64,000 nt of DNA, from positions 1 through 64,000 of the IMG/VR virus record IMGVR_UViG_3300035070_003584. The stretch is one strand, 5' to 3'. Made by a program: the position numbers and the translations under genes. Of this stretch, positions 36,563 to 45,321 are shown in pieces. Under the pieces are notes generated by a model, which was not told where the DNA came from, made no database searches, and worked only from the letters and a program-made list of their open reading frames with translations. The stretch is from a virus. Within the stretch, counting starts at the first letter, position 1. The number at the start of each line of letters is the position of its first letter.

Positions 36563-36836
36563 TAAACTAAATGTTGATAATGTATCTAATAACTTGTTCA
36601 TTCTTTCAGGTGATGAAGAAGAACGTACACCTTATGATTGGGATAATATGCCAGAATTTGTACAAGATGAATCCGAGCCGTATGCAAAAATTGTCGTACG
36701 GATTCGTAGTGAAGAAGATCTAAAAAAGTTCATTGAATTGATGGATCAACCTATTACACCAAAGACTAAATCAATTTGGTATCCAGCATTGGATCGGTTC
36801 CGTAATTCTCTACTTCGTTGGATGGATGACGAATAA
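36552..36836 (+). CDS. Hypothetical protein linked to the glycosyltransferase
   Basis: About 94 residues from the ATG at 36552, inside the end of the previous gene. The conserved-looking part is AKIVVRIRSEEDLKKFIELMDQPITPKTKSIWYP. No named family can be given. Overlap with the glycosyltransferase suggests a shared pathway. Confidence 0.55.
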   Translation: MATNKLNVDNVSNNLFILSGDEEERTPYDWDNMPEFVQDESEPYAKIVVRIRSEEDLKKFIELMDQPITPKTKSIWYPALDRFRNSLLRWMDDE

Positions 36837-36840
36837 GTTG

Positions 36841-36869
36841 TTTACTTTTAACTAGTAATGTTGTATAAT
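36841..36869 (+). promoter_or_regulatory. Sigma70-like promoter giving a near-leaderless mRNA
   Basis: TTTACT, 17 bases, TATAAT, then five bases to the ATG at 36875, the same spacing as at 35609. Confidence 0.7.
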
Positions 36870-36874
36870 ATACT

Positions 36875-37801
36875 ATGTTGTCACTAACCATATTCAATTC
36901 TTTATTTGATAATAAAACCAACCAACGCGTTGATTTGCCAAACTTTGATGCGTTTGAAAAGGTTTTATATCAATTGTCAGAAAAACCTCGCGTCAGTAAA
37001 AAAGACGCAGAGTTAATATCTCCTGCCATCTATGTCAAGGATACTACTAGAGCAAATGCTAATGTTATCGAATGGGCTGGATGGTGTTGTGTTGATGTTG
37101 ATGAATACATACCAAATGGAGATTTAAAAGATGATTTATGTAATAAGTTTGCTCACCTTAGGTTCGTTTGTTACAGCACTGCTAGCAGTACGGTGGATCA
37201 ACCTAAGTTCAGATTGGTGTTTCCTTTGCGAACACGAGTGGGAAGAGAGTCAATCAGACACTTCTGGTATGCACTCAATAGAGAACTCGGAGAGCTTGGA
37301 GACGCTCAAACTAAAGACTTATCACGCATGTACTATATCCCTGCGAAATATTCTGGCGCTTTCAACTTTATTTTCAGTCATGATGGCGATACAATTGATG
37401 TTTATGATCTTCTAGGAAAACACCCTTATGCCGAAAAAGCCAATCTCAATAACTTCTTCGACCGACTCCCAGATGAACTCCAAAAACAAATCATCGAACA
37501 CAGAAAAGGACAAATGGATAACACTAACGTGGTGTGGTCGTCCTATCGTGACTGTCCCTTCTTCCCTCGTAAGCTCGAAGCGGAATACAGACTCATAAAC
37601 AATACCGGTTGGTATCATAAAATGTACCAAATAATGGTTGCTGTTGCCGGTAATGCCATTAAAAATCAATATCCAATTACAGCCAATGAAATATCAAAAT
37701 TGTGTAGAGAATTGGATACCGAAACCGGTAACTGGTATAAAAATAGACCATTAGACAAAGAGGCAGATCGTGCCCTGGAATACGTCTACAAAAATATGTA
37801 A
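36875..37801 (+). CDS. Archaeo-eukaryotic-primase-like (AEP/PrimPol) protein
   Basis: A 308-residue protein. Candidate AEP motif I is CVDVDEY (residues 72-78). Motif II region is CYSTASSTVDQPKFRLVFPL (99-118), and LSRMYYIPAK (149-158) completes the pattern seen in replication-type PrimPol domains of plasmids and phages. The C-terminal half is helical. It may prime or fill gaps. T4 uses gp61, which is not seen here. The assignment is by motif layout only. Confidence 0.6.
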   Translation: MLSLTIFNSLFDNKTNQRVDLPNFDAFEKVLYQLSEKPRVSKKDAELISPAIYVKDTTRANANVIEWAGWCCVDVDEYIPNGDLKDDLCNKFAHLRFVCYSTASSTVDQPKFRLVFPLRTRVGRESIRHFWYALNRELGELGDAQTKDLSRMYYIPAKYSGAFNFIFSHDGDTIDVYDLLGKHPYAEKANLNNFFDRLPDELQKQIIEHRKGQMDNTNVVWSSYRDCPFFPRKLEAEYRLINNTGWYHKMYQIMVAVAGNAIKNQYPITANEISKLCRELDTETGNWYKNRPLDKEADRALEYVYKNM

Positions 37802-37818
37802 TAAAACGAAATTAGTTG

Positions 37819-37847
37819 TTTACAAATGCATTTTTGTATGATATAAT
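37819..37847 (+). promoter_or_regulatory. Sigma70-like early promoter cassette
   Basis: TTTACA, 17 bases, TATAAT. The 24 bases 37801-37824 are identical to 56317-56340. The leader TAATCAAAAAGAGGAG is shared with other early genes. Confidence 0.85.
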
Positions 37848-37878
37848 AGTATAATAATCAAAAAGAGGAGCATTGGTT

Positions 37879-38331
37879 ATGGTATTTAATGAATTAAATG
37901 ATCTAGTAAAAACTATAAAAAATTTAAATTTGGATAGCATTTTATCCAAAAAAACATTAATGAAATCTGTAACAATTTATAGCAATTTAACCACATCCGG
38001 TCTTAAGGATAAATCCGGCGCCAGTAAAAAACATGGAGTATATATCCATTATTATAATGGAAATCCATTATATGTTGGTAAGGCCGAAAGACAAAGTATT
38101 TCCATTAGACAATCTCAACATTTGGGTGCATTTAGAAATCCAAAAAGTATTGCCGAAAGAAGTGGTAAAAAATATAGAGATTTTCTAAATGAAAATAAAT
38201 TAGAATCAATGAAAATTGATATTTGGTATCTGGATCTCTCTGATTATCCAAAATGTATTATACCAATGTTAGAATTGGAAATTATGGATTATCTTAATAC
38301 ACCATTTAATAAGGAAAATCAAAATTCATAA
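37879..38331 (+). CDS. GIY-YIG nuclease-domain protein
   Basis: About 150 residues. GVYIHYYNGNPLYVGKAERQSISIRQSQH (~53-81) carries the two Tyr-Gly strands and the Arg of GIY-YIG nucleases. The Glu may be in MLELEIMDYLNTPFN. No DNA-binding domain is attached, so it is a free-standing enzyme. It could be a homing endonuclease remnant or an anti-host nuclease. The start at 37879 fits the GAGGAG spacing. Confidence 0.7.
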   Translation: MVFNELNDLVKTIKNLNLDSILSKKTLMKSVTIYSNLTTSGLKDKSGASKKHGVYIHYYNGNPLYVGKAERQSISIRQSQHLGAFRNPKSIAERSGKKYRDFLNENKLESMKIDIWYLDLSDYPKCIIPMLELEIMDYLNTPFNKENQNS

Positions 38332-38369
38332 TTCGCTATATACTAAGACATTAAATTAAGGAGACGCAA

Positions 38370-39194
38370 ATGAAAAATATTGCAATTATTGGACACGGCT
38401 ATGTTGGTAAGGCCGTTGAATATGGATTCCAAACTCAATGGGTGAAACAGACACTTATTGATCCAGCACTCTATGGCAACAGCCTAAGTGATCTACGAGG
38501 TACACGAGTTGATGTCGCATTTGTTTGTGTACCTACTCCTATGGGTGAGGATGGTTCTATTAACTCATCTATTGTAGAACAAACTGTAAGAGATTTATCT
38601 GCAATTACAACTGGACTCATTGTTATTAAATCAACTGTTGTACCAAGTGTTGTTGCAGAATTGTCTGAGTCCAATCCGCAGGTAATTTATAACCCTGAAT
38701 TCCTTACAGAAAAAAATGCACTAGATGATTTTATTAATCCACCAATGCATGTGTTTGGTGGTGAAAAAGGTGCCACTGCAAAACTAGAAGAGATTTATAA
38801 GGAACATTCTCGGTGTAAACCATGTCAAGCATATCACATGACTGCAATGGAAGCATCATTTGTAAAATATGGAATTAATTCATTCCTTGCAACCAAGGTA
38901 TTGTGGATGAACCAGTTCCAAGATCTTTGTGATAATTGGCATGCCAAATATAATGTTGTTGCAAATGCAATTGGTTCGGATGCCAGAATTGGTCACAGTC
39001 ATATGCAAGTGCCTGGTCCGGATGGTCGTAAAGGCTACGGTGGGGCATGTTTTCCCAAGGACACAAAAGCCTTTTCACATTTTGCCGAAGGTCAGCTTAC
39101 AGTCTTAGATGCAGTCATCGAAGAAAATAACATATATCGTGCTATGTATGAGTTGGATGATCGCGAGAAAGAACAAAATGTTGTTTACATTTAA
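38370..39194 (+). CDS. UDP-glucose/GDP-mannose dehydrogenase family protein, short
   Basis: A 274-residue protein. NAD-binding GHGYVG is at the N-terminus. YNPEFLTEKNALDDF and the catalytic Cys motif GYGGACFPKDTKAF are present. The C-terminal nucleotide-sugar-binding domain of the usual ~430-residue enzyme is missing. It would oxidise a UDP-sugar to a uronic acid if active. It precedes a UDP-sugar epimerase and a nucleotidyltransferase. Confidence 0.8.
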   Translation: MKNIAIIGHGYVGKAVEYGFQTQWVKQTLIDPALYGNSLSDLRGTRVDVAFVCVPTPMGEDGSINSSIVEQTVRDLSAITTGLIVIKSTVVPSVVAELSESNPQVIYNPEFLTEKNALDDFINPPMHVFGGEKGATAKLEEIYKEHSRCKPCQAYHMTAMEASFVKYGINSFLATKVLWMNQFQDLCDNWHAKYNVVANAIGSDARIGHSHMQVPGPDGRKGYGGACFPKDTKAFSHFAEGQLTVLDAVIEENNIYRAMYELDDREKEQNVVYI

Positions 39195-39212
39195 CCTATA
39201 GTATGGTATAAT
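39184..39212 (+). promoter_or_regulatory. Sigma70-like promoter for the epimerase gene
   Basis: TTTACA, 17 bases, TATAAT, within and just after the end of the dehydrogenase gene. TTGGAGGA follows. Confidence 0.8.
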
Positions 39213-39236
39213 ATACTATATTATTTGGAGGAATAT

Positions 39237-40193
39237 ATGGCTAAAATTGCAATTACAGGTCTGGCCGGCTTTATCGGCTCGACACTAGCACATAAACTAC
39301 ATGCCGATGGTCATCACGTTATCGGCTTTGATAATTTTAATGATTATTATGATCCGGAACTTAAAAAAGCTCGTGCCGCAAAACTCATTGATGATTGTGG
39401 TGTTGTTGTTGAAAAAGTTGATCTAAATGATGCCGAAAATCTAAAAGATTGGATGTACCATAAACGGCCAGACATTGTAATGCATTTGGCAGCCTATGCC
39501 GGTGTTCGCCATTCCATGGTTGAACCAGGAAAATATATCGATAACAATGTTGTTGGTACTCATAGCCTTATTGAGGCTTGTTGGAATGCCGGCGTCACTA
39601 AGGCTGTGTATGCATCAACATCATGTGTAATGGCTGGTAACAAATTACCATGGACAGAAGATGAAAAACTTGGTTATCAATTAAATCCATATGGTTATAC
39701 CAAGGCTACTAATGAGTCACAGTTTATGGCGTCAGCTATCCCATCTACAGTGGGCCTTAGATTCTTTACAGTCTATGGTCCGTGGGGTCGGCCTGACATG
39801 GCTTTGTTTGATTTTACCAAAAATATCATTGCTGGTAATGAAATTGAACTATTTAATTATGGTGATATGATCCGTGACTTTACATATGTAGATGATATTG
39901 TCCAAGGTATTAGTATTATTCTAGAAAAAACCTTGGCCGAGGACCATGCTAAACAGATATATAATATTGGCAATGGCAGACAAGTTCAACTTATGGAATT
40001 TGTTGAGAACATTGAAAAACAACTTGGTCGTACGGCAAATAAAAAACTTGTACCAAAACACCCAGCAGATACTCAGGCCACATGGTCAGATTGTACTAAA
40101 CTTAAGGCATTAGGTTATAGTCCAGAAACATCTATCGAAAAAGGTGTTGAAAATTTTGTCACTTGGTATAAATCTTATTATGGAGTAAATTAA
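39237..40193 (+). CDS. NAD-dependent UDP-sugar epimerase (UDP-glucuronate 4-epimerase-like)
   Basis: About 318 residues of extended SDR fold. It has cofactor motif GLAGFIG (8-14), FDNFNDYYDPELKKAR, HLAAYAGVRHSM and catalytic YGYTK. The YYDPELK and AGVRHSM segments are typical of UDP-glucuronate 4-epimerases, which fits an upstream UDP-glucose dehydrogenase. The ATG at 39237 follows GGAGG; the upstream in-frame ATG at 39225 overlaps this site. Confidence 0.85.
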   Translation: MAKIAITGLAGFIGSTLAHKLHADGHHVIGFDNFNDYYDPELKKARAAKLIDDCGVVVEKVDLNDAENLKDWMYHKRPDIVMHLAAYAGVRHSMVEPGKYIDNNVVGTHSLIEACWNAGVTKAVYASTSCVMAGNKLPWTEDEKLGYQLNPYGYTKATNESQFMASAIPSTVGLRFFTVYGPWGRPDMALFDFTKNIIAGNEIELFNYGDMIRDFTYVDDIVQGISIILEKTLAEDHAKQIYNIGNGRQVQLMEFVENIEKQLGRTANKKLVPKHPADTQATWSDCTKLKALGYSPETSIEKGVENFVTWYKSYYGVN

Positions 40194-40609
40194 TGATTGT
40201 AGCACTTACTGCATCTACATTTGATCTATTACATGCAGGTCATATTGCAATGTTAAGAGAAGCAAAATCACAGTGTGATTATCTTATTTGTGCATTACAA
40301 GTAGATCCATCAATTGACCGGCCAGAAAAAAATTCTCCAGTACAGACAATAGTAGAAAGACATGCCCAACTTTCGGCAGTAACCTATGTTGATGAAATCA
40401 TACCATATTGTACTGAGGATGATCTATTGGATATTCTGAATATGTATCCAATTAATGTTAGAATTTTGGGTGAAGAATATAGGGATAAAGACTTTACTGG
40501 TAAAGACGAATGCCGTAAAAGAGGTATTCAATTGTATTTCAACAAACGTGAGCATAGATTTAGTTCTAGTGACTTGCGTAAGAGAGTAGCTTCCAAAGAG
40601 AAGGAATAA
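40193..40609 (+). CDS. Cytidylyltransferase-like nucleotidyltransferase (TagD type)
   Basis: A 138-residue protein. TASTFDLLHAGHIAML (HxGH nucleotide-binding motif) and HRFSSSDLRKRV (the ISSTxxR-type motif) define the glycerol-3-phosphate cytidylyltransferase superfamily. It activates an alcohol-phosphate or sugar-phosphate with CTP or ATP. It overlaps the epimerase stop by one base (TAATG). Confidence 0.8.
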   Translation: MIVALTASTFDLLHAGHIAMLREAKSQCDYLICALQVDPSIDRPEKNSPVQTIVERHAQLSAVTYVDEIIPYCTEDDLLDILNMYPINVRILGEEYRDKDFTGKDECRKRGIQLYFNKREHRFSSSDLRKRVASKEKE

Positions 40610-40613
40610 TCAA

Positions 40614-40829
40614 ATGTCTCAGATTCACGAGCCTCATGAAGTATATATGAAACGTAAATTAAAGGAAGAAAATATTGGTGTTAATACTGAATATACCAAT
40701 ATGAGATTAACAGCTGAAATTGAACAGCTTAAAAATAGAATTAAACAACTTGAGACAGACATGGCATATAATACTTATGCCACTAGTCCAGAAGAACAAC
40801 GTATTTATGATTTAAGGAGAACAGATTAA
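40614..40829 (+). CDS. Hypothetical coiled-coil protein before uvsX
   Basis: A 71-residue protein with a heptad-rich segment (NMRLTAEIEQLKNRIKQLETDM). It directly abuts uvsX. No known family. Possibly an accessory to recombination by context. Confidence 0.5.
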   Translation: MSQIHEPHEVYMKRKLKEENIGVNTEYTNMRLTAEIEQLKNRIKQLETDMAYNTYATSPEEQRIYDLRRTD

Positions 40830-41879
40830 ATGTCTATTATGGACAAACTCAAAAAGAATTCCAAGTTGAAACATACTGAGATTCTTTCTGAATCCAAATT
40901 TTTCAATGAAAAAGATATGGTACCTACTCGAGTACCTATGGTAAACGTTGCTCTATCTGGATCAATTGATGGTGGTCTTGCGCCTGGACTTACTGTCCTT
41001 GCTGGACCATCAAAACACTTTAAAACATCATTTGCACTCCTTATGGCTGGTGCATATATGCAGAAATATCCAGATGCTGTAATGCTTTTTTACGATTCAG
41101 AGTTTGGTTCACCACAATCTTACTTTGAACAATTTGATGTCGACACATCACGTGTTCTGCATACACCAATCACAAATGTAGAAGAACTTAAATTTGATCT
41201 GATTGGCCAACTTGAAGGCTTGGATCGCAAGGATAAAGTTATTGTAGTCATTGACTCTATTGGCAACCTTGCATCCAAAAAAGAGATGGAAGATGCCATT
41301 AATGAAAAATCAGTGGCAGATATGTCTCGTGCAAAGGCACTCAAAGGTTTGTTCCGTATGACAACACCTTATCTTGCCATGAAAGATATTCCACTTCTTG
41401 CAGTTAACCATACTTATCAAGAGATTGGATTGTTTCCTAAGGCTATTGTATCTGGTGGTACCGGCATTTACTATTCTGCCGACAACATTTGGATCCTAGG
41501 CCGTAGACAAAACAAAAAAGGTACCGAAGTTACTGGTTATGATTTTGTTATTAATGTAGAAAAGTCTCGGTATGTAAAAGAAAAGTCCAAGATTCCTATT
41601 ACAGTATCTTGGGAAGGTGGTGTTGCTCAATGGTCTGGTCTACTTGATGTAGCACTGGCTGGTGGTTATGCACAGAAACCAAGCAATGGTTGGTATGAAG
41701 CACTTGATCCATCTACCGGTGAAATTCTAACTGGTAAGACTCGTGAAGCTGGTACACTAGAAGAAGAATTCTGGACACCACTCTTTGAAAAAACTGACTT
41801 TAAAGAGTTCATCAAAAAGTCATACACAATTGGTCATAAATCAGAAATTGATATGGATGCGTTGGTAGATGAAGCATAA
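40830..41879 (+). CDS. uvsX: RecA-like recombinase UvsX
   Basis: A 349-residue protein. The T4-type Walker A variant GPSKHFKTS is at ~59-67. VIVVIDSIGNLASKKEMEDA is Walker B and L1 region, and VNHTYQEIGLFPKAIVSGGTGIYYSADNIWILGR is conserved. It catalyses strand exchange with UvsY and drives recombination-dependent replication. Length is near T4 UvsX (391). Confidence 0.94.
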   Translation: MSIMDKLKKNSKLKHTEILSESKFFNEKDMVPTRVPMVNVALSGSIDGGLAPGLTVLAGPSKHFKTSFALLMAGAYMQKYPDAVMLFYDSEFGSPQSYFEQFDVDTSRVLHTPITNVEELKFDLIGQLEGLDRKDKVIVVIDSIGNLASKKEMEDAINEKSVADMSRAKALKGLFRMTTPYLAMKDIPLLAVNHTYQEIGLFPKAIVSGGTGIYYSADNIWILGRRQNKKGTEVTGYDFVINVEKSRYVKEKSKIPITVSWEGGVAQWSGLLDVALAGGYAQKPSNGWYEALDPSTGEILTGKTREAGTLEEEFWTPLFEKTDFKEFIKKSYTIGHKSEIDMDALVDEA

Positions 41880-42165
41880 AGAAAATCAAACTTATCAATT
41901 GGTTCCGGGTGAGGAGGGCGATCAGCATTGGCTGGTTCGCTTCCTCGAAGGACCATATGCTGAAACAGTAATTCAGTATGGTTCTATTAGTGTGAATGAC
42001 GAAGAAGAAGGTACTATGTCCTTTAATTTCTTTGTTGAATCATCTCCAGATTCTGAATTAACTTCCGAAGATGTTGATTTGCAATTATGGGCTGGTGATG
42101 TTCTTCAAGAGATTCTTAGAGAAGCCATTATGGATGGTTCGGCAGTATTACAAGAACAAACATGA
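41869..42165 (+). CDS. Hypothetical acidic protein after uvsX
   Basis: A 98-residue acidic beta/alpha protein (WLVRFLEGPYAETVIQYGSISVNDEEEGTMSFNFFVESS...). It overlaps uvsX by 11 bases and the kinase gene by four. It occupies a place where T4-like marine phages often carry a small unassigned gene. No function assigned. Confidence 0.6.
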   Translation: MKHKENQTYQLVPGEEGDQHWLVRFLEGPYAETVIQYGSISVNDEEEGTMSFNFFVESSPDSELTSEDVDLQLWAGDVLQEILREAIMDGSAVLQEQT

Positions 42166-42653
42166 AAATATTAATATTTGGATTGCCGGGTTCTGGTAAA
42201 AGTACATTGGCCAAACCATTGGCTGAGTTATTGGGTGGTATACACATTAACGCAGATGTAGTTCGAACGAGCTATGATGACTGGGATTTTAGCTCTGAAG
42301 GAAGAATACGTCAAGCACAACGTATGAAACACTTGAGTGATGGTGTCATTATGGCTGGCAAAATTGCAGTTGCAGATTTTGTTTGTCCAACAAATATAGC
42401 TCGTATAGAATTTAATGCAGACTACACAGTATGGATGGATACTATTAAAGAAAGTCGTTACGAAGATACTAATGCTATGTTTGAAAAACCAATTGATGTT
42501 AACTATCATGTTAATGGATGGTTTGATGACACACATAAACAACTTGTAGCAGTTGTTAATAATTATATGAAACGCCAAGATGATATTCGTAATGACCGCG
42601 CCGAAGGTACTAGTATGGTAAATTTAGAAATAAAATCCAATAGGAAAAAGTAG
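42162..42653 (+). CDS. Adenylylsulfate kinase (CysC)-like P-loop kinase
   Basis: A 163-residue protein. P-loop GLPGSGKS is at 7-14. NADVVR stands in for the DGDNVR motif. DWDFSSEGRIRQAQRM, VADFVCPTNIAR and VWMDTIKESRYEDTNAMFEKP follow the CysC order. APS kinases make PAPS, the donor for sulfotransferases, and a sulfotransferase-like gene lies at 55614. Substrate is not proven: a sugar or other kinase role is possible. Confidence 0.7.
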   Translation: MKILIFGLPGSGKSTLAKPLAELLGGIHINADVVRTSYDDWDFSSEGRIRQAQRMKHLSDGVIMAGKIAVADFVCPTNIARIEFNADYTVWMDTIKESRYEDTNAMFEKPIDVNYHVNGWFDDTHKQLVAVVNNYMKRQDDIRNDRAEGTSMVNLEIKSNRKK

Positions 42654-43039
42654 TGGATTTTGATCCCCTCAAACCAACAGTACAAATGCTTGGTCGTTGG
42701 CAACCATGGCATACTGGTCATACAGAACTTTTTAAAAGGGCTCATGCAAAAACCGGCCAAGTCTGTATACAGATTAGGCAAGTGCCAGAACAATATGACA
42801 ACCCATTTAATATTGATATAATAAAAATTAATATTATTGAAGCATTGGCAAAAGAGGGGTTTACAATTGCAGTAGATTATATTATAATGGTACTACCAAA
42901 TATAACTGATATTGCGTATGGTCGAAAGGTTGGCTATACATTTACAGAACATGATTTAGGTGAGGATATACACAATATATCAGCCACCAAAATTCGTAAA
43001 CAAATGAGAGAAGAAGGTACCCTTGCAGACAAATCTTGA
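42653..43039 (+). CDS. Nucleotidyltransferase, GTG start
   Basis: A 128-residue HxGH nucleotidyltransferase. GRWQPWHTGHTELF (14-27) and ISATKIRKQMREEG near the C-terminus are the two signature motifs. It is coupled to the CysC-like gene by a one-base overlap. Pairing with an APS kinase suggests adenylyl or cytidylyl activation of a small molecule. It lacks the length of a true ATP sulfurylase. Confidence 0.7.
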   Translation: MDFDPLKPTVQMLGRWQPWHTGHTELFKRAHAKTGQVCIQIRQVPEQYDNPFNIDIIKINIIEALAKEGFTIAVDYIIMVLPNITDIAYGRKVGYTFTEHDLGEDIHNISATKIRKQMREEGTLADKS

Positions 43040-44408
43040 ACAGACTATTCTTCGTAATCTTTTAACTGATGAAAAGTATATGCGTAAGGTATTACCTTTC
43101 ATCAAACCAGAATATTTCCAAGGAGTATATCGTACACTCTTTAAAGAGGCTGGTAAATATGTAGCAAAATATAATAAATTGCCTACATCAGAAACATTGG
43201 TTATTGAACTACAAGAATCAACTAATATGTCTGACGAACAATTTCAGATGTCGATGAATATTGTTCCACAGCTGTATTCTGGTGAGGTAATTGATCCGGA
43301 TTGGTTATTAAACTCTACCGAGAAATGGTGCCAGGATAGAGCAATTCATATTGCCATTATGGAATCTATTTCTATTATTGACGGTAAACATGAGTCAATG
43401 ACAAAGAATGCACTACCTGACCTTCTCAGTAAAGCTCTTGGTGTGTCATTTGATAATAGTGTTGGACACGATTATGTTGATGATTTCGAACAGCGTTATG
43501 ATTTTTACCATACAGAAGAAGATAGGATTCCATTTGATCTCGACTATTTTAATAAAATTACAAAGGGTGGTGTACCGCGTAAAACACTTAACATTGCCCT
43601 TGCAGGTACTGGCGTTGGCAAGTCTCTATTCATGTGTCATGTTGCTAGTGGCGCTTTGGTAGAAGGTAGAAATGTACTATACATAACTATGGAAATGGCT
43701 GAGGAAAGAATTGCCGAACGTATTGATGCTAATCTTCTCAATGTACCTATCGACCAACTTGAAAACCTTTCGAAGGATATGTTTAGAACTAAAGTTGAAA
43801 ATATTGCACGTAAGACAACCGGCAGATTAATTGTAAAAGAATACCCAACAGGCTCAGCTCATGCTGGTCATTTTAGGGCTTTGTTAAATGAATTAAAACT
43901 GAAAAGATCATTCGAACCAGATATTATCTTTATTGATTATTTGAATATCTGTTCTTCTTCTCGAATGAAAGCCATGGGAGGATCAATCAATTCTTATACA
44001 TACATTAAGGCGATTGCTGAGGAACTTAGAGGACTGGCGGTGGAGTTTAATGTACCGATTTTCTCGGCGACTCAAACGACGCGGTCGGGCTATGGCAATT
44101 CGGATGTCGGTTTGGAAGATACATCTGAGTCTTTCGGTCTACCAGCTACGGCGGATCTTATGTTCGCTCTTATCTCTACTGAAGAACTTGAAGGGCTCGG
44201 GCAGATGATGGTCAAACAATTGAAAAATAGATACAATGATCCAACATCAAATAAAAGATTTGTAATTGGAGTTGACCGATCTAAGATGAGATTATATGAT
44301 GTTGATGAAACAGAACAAAATCTAATGAAGGATGATACTCCAGTATTTGATAAATCTGTATCAGCAGAAAAAATTAGTGCAGAAAAGTTTAGGGAGTTTA
44401 AACTATGA
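43023..44408 (+). CDS. 41: Replicative helicase gp41 (DnaB-like), TTG start
   Basis: A 461-residue protein. N-terminal helicase domain, then Walker A GTGVGKS (195-201), YITMEMAEERIAERIDANLL, and IIFIDYLNIC as Walker B. AIAEELRGLAVEFNVPIFSATQTTR is the H4 region. It matches T4 gp41 along its length. The frame starts at TTG 43023, giving QTILRNLLTDEKYMRKVLPFIKPEYF, which aligns with the T4 N-terminus. Confidence 0.93.
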   Translation: MQTNLEQTILRNLLTDEKYMRKVLPFIKPEYFQGVYRTLFKEAGKYVAKYNKLPTSETLVIELQESTNMSDEQFQMSMNIVPQLYSGEVIDPDWLLNSTEKWCQDRAIHIAIMESISIIDGKHESMTKNALPDLLSKALGVSFDNSVGHDYVDDFEQRYDFYHTEEDRIPFDLDYFNKITKGGVPRKTLNIALAGTGVGKSLFMCHVASGALVEGRNVLYITMEMAEERIAERIDANLLNVPIDQLENLSKDMFRTKVENIARKTTGRLIVKEYPTGSAHAGHFRALLNELKLKRSFEPDIIFIDYLNICSSSRMKAMGGSINSYTYIKAIAEELRGLAVEFNVPIFSATQTTRSGYGNSDVGLEDTSESFGLPATADLMFALISTEELEGLGQMMVKQLKNRYNDPTSNKRFVIGVDRSKMRLYDVDETEQNLMKDDTPVFDKSVSAEKISAEKFREFKL

Positions 44409-44611
44409 TCTATAAAGGGCCAGAGGTTAGCACCTATTGGGGTGATGAGGAATATTCAAACCGTAAAGCAGTTGTGATGAAAGATGACAACGGATTTTAT
44501 GTTGAATTTTATAAAGAAGAAAAACTTTGGGAACGACGAAACGTCTATGATCATAGTGAAGTTTATGCAGAAAATGCTGCCGAAAACTTTGTAATGGGAA
44601 TTATTCAGTGA
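44405..44611 (+). CDS. Hypothetical small protein
   Basis: A 68-residue protein (EVSTYWGDEEYSNRKAVVMKDDNGFYVEFYKEEKLWERRNVYDHSEVYAENAAENFVMG). It has a beta-hairpin-like centre and acidic character. Four-base overlaps on both sides put it firmly in the 41 operon. Function unknown. Confidence 0.6.
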   Translation: MIYKGPEVSTYWGDEEYSNRKAVVMKDDNGFYVEFYKEEKLWERRNVYDHSEVYAENAAENFVMGIIQ

Positions 44612-45321
44612 ACATTTATTGGAGTTCTTATATACCTGAGAGAAATAAAAGAATTCTTTCGGATATAAGATATCACGCGCCAGAACATGCTACGGAATAT
44701 CTTAAGAATAAGGTTAATCCAGAAATAAGAGAATCAGATTTTCTAAGATGCCCTGCATTTGCTAAACAGCAAAAAAACCTCTATGCATTGAAATTTTCTT
44801 TTTCTTATGAACTACGAATGGAAAATGGTGAGTTAAAGTCAGACAAGTATGATCAAAGGTTCTTTGACGATTTTGTAAGCGTTAGGGATCATGATAATTG
44901 TATGATATCTTTTCCAATGAGTTATGTGTTTATTGCAGAAACTCCTGTAGATATGGAGTATACTTCAGCATATAATGTAAGTAATGGTTTTGTTGATAAT
45001 TCAATAGTCATTCCAGGATCATTTGATATTGGAAAATGGTATAGACCTTTAGATTTGGCATTCCTTATGAAAGATAAAGAAAAGGGAGTTTCGTTTAATG
45101 AAAATGATGCATATGCCTTTGTCAACTTTCATACAAATAAAAAAGTAAATTTAATTAGATTCGAAACCACACCAGAACTTGTTGGTCTATTTAATTCTAT
45201 ATTACTTAGCAAATTTGCAAAATCAAAAGAAGTTAATGCTCTCAGTTGGTTTTATACTCTATTAGAAAAATCACAATATAAGAACAAAATATTGAAATTA
45301 GTGAAAGAGAATGTGTTATGA
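44608..45321 (+). CDS. Hypothetical protein, GTG start
   Basis: A 237-residue protein with no recognised family. It begins INIYWSSYIPERNK-like after GTG in a GTGA overlap. It contains a beta-rich centre and a helical C-terminus, and it overlaps thyX by four bases. The context (helicase before, thyX after) is replication or nucleotide metabolism. Confidence 0.5.
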   Translation: MNIYWSSYIPERNKRILSDIRYHAPEHATEYLKNKVNPEIRESDFLRCPAFAKQQKNLYALKFSFSYELRMENGELKSDKYDQRFFDDFVSVRDHDNCMISFPMSYVFIAETPVDMEYTSAYNVSNGFVDNSIVIPGSFDIGKWYRPLDLAFLMKDKEKGVSFNENDAYAFVNFHTNKKVNLIRFETTPELVGLFNSILLSKFAKSKEVNALSWFYTLLEKSQYKNKILKLVKENVL

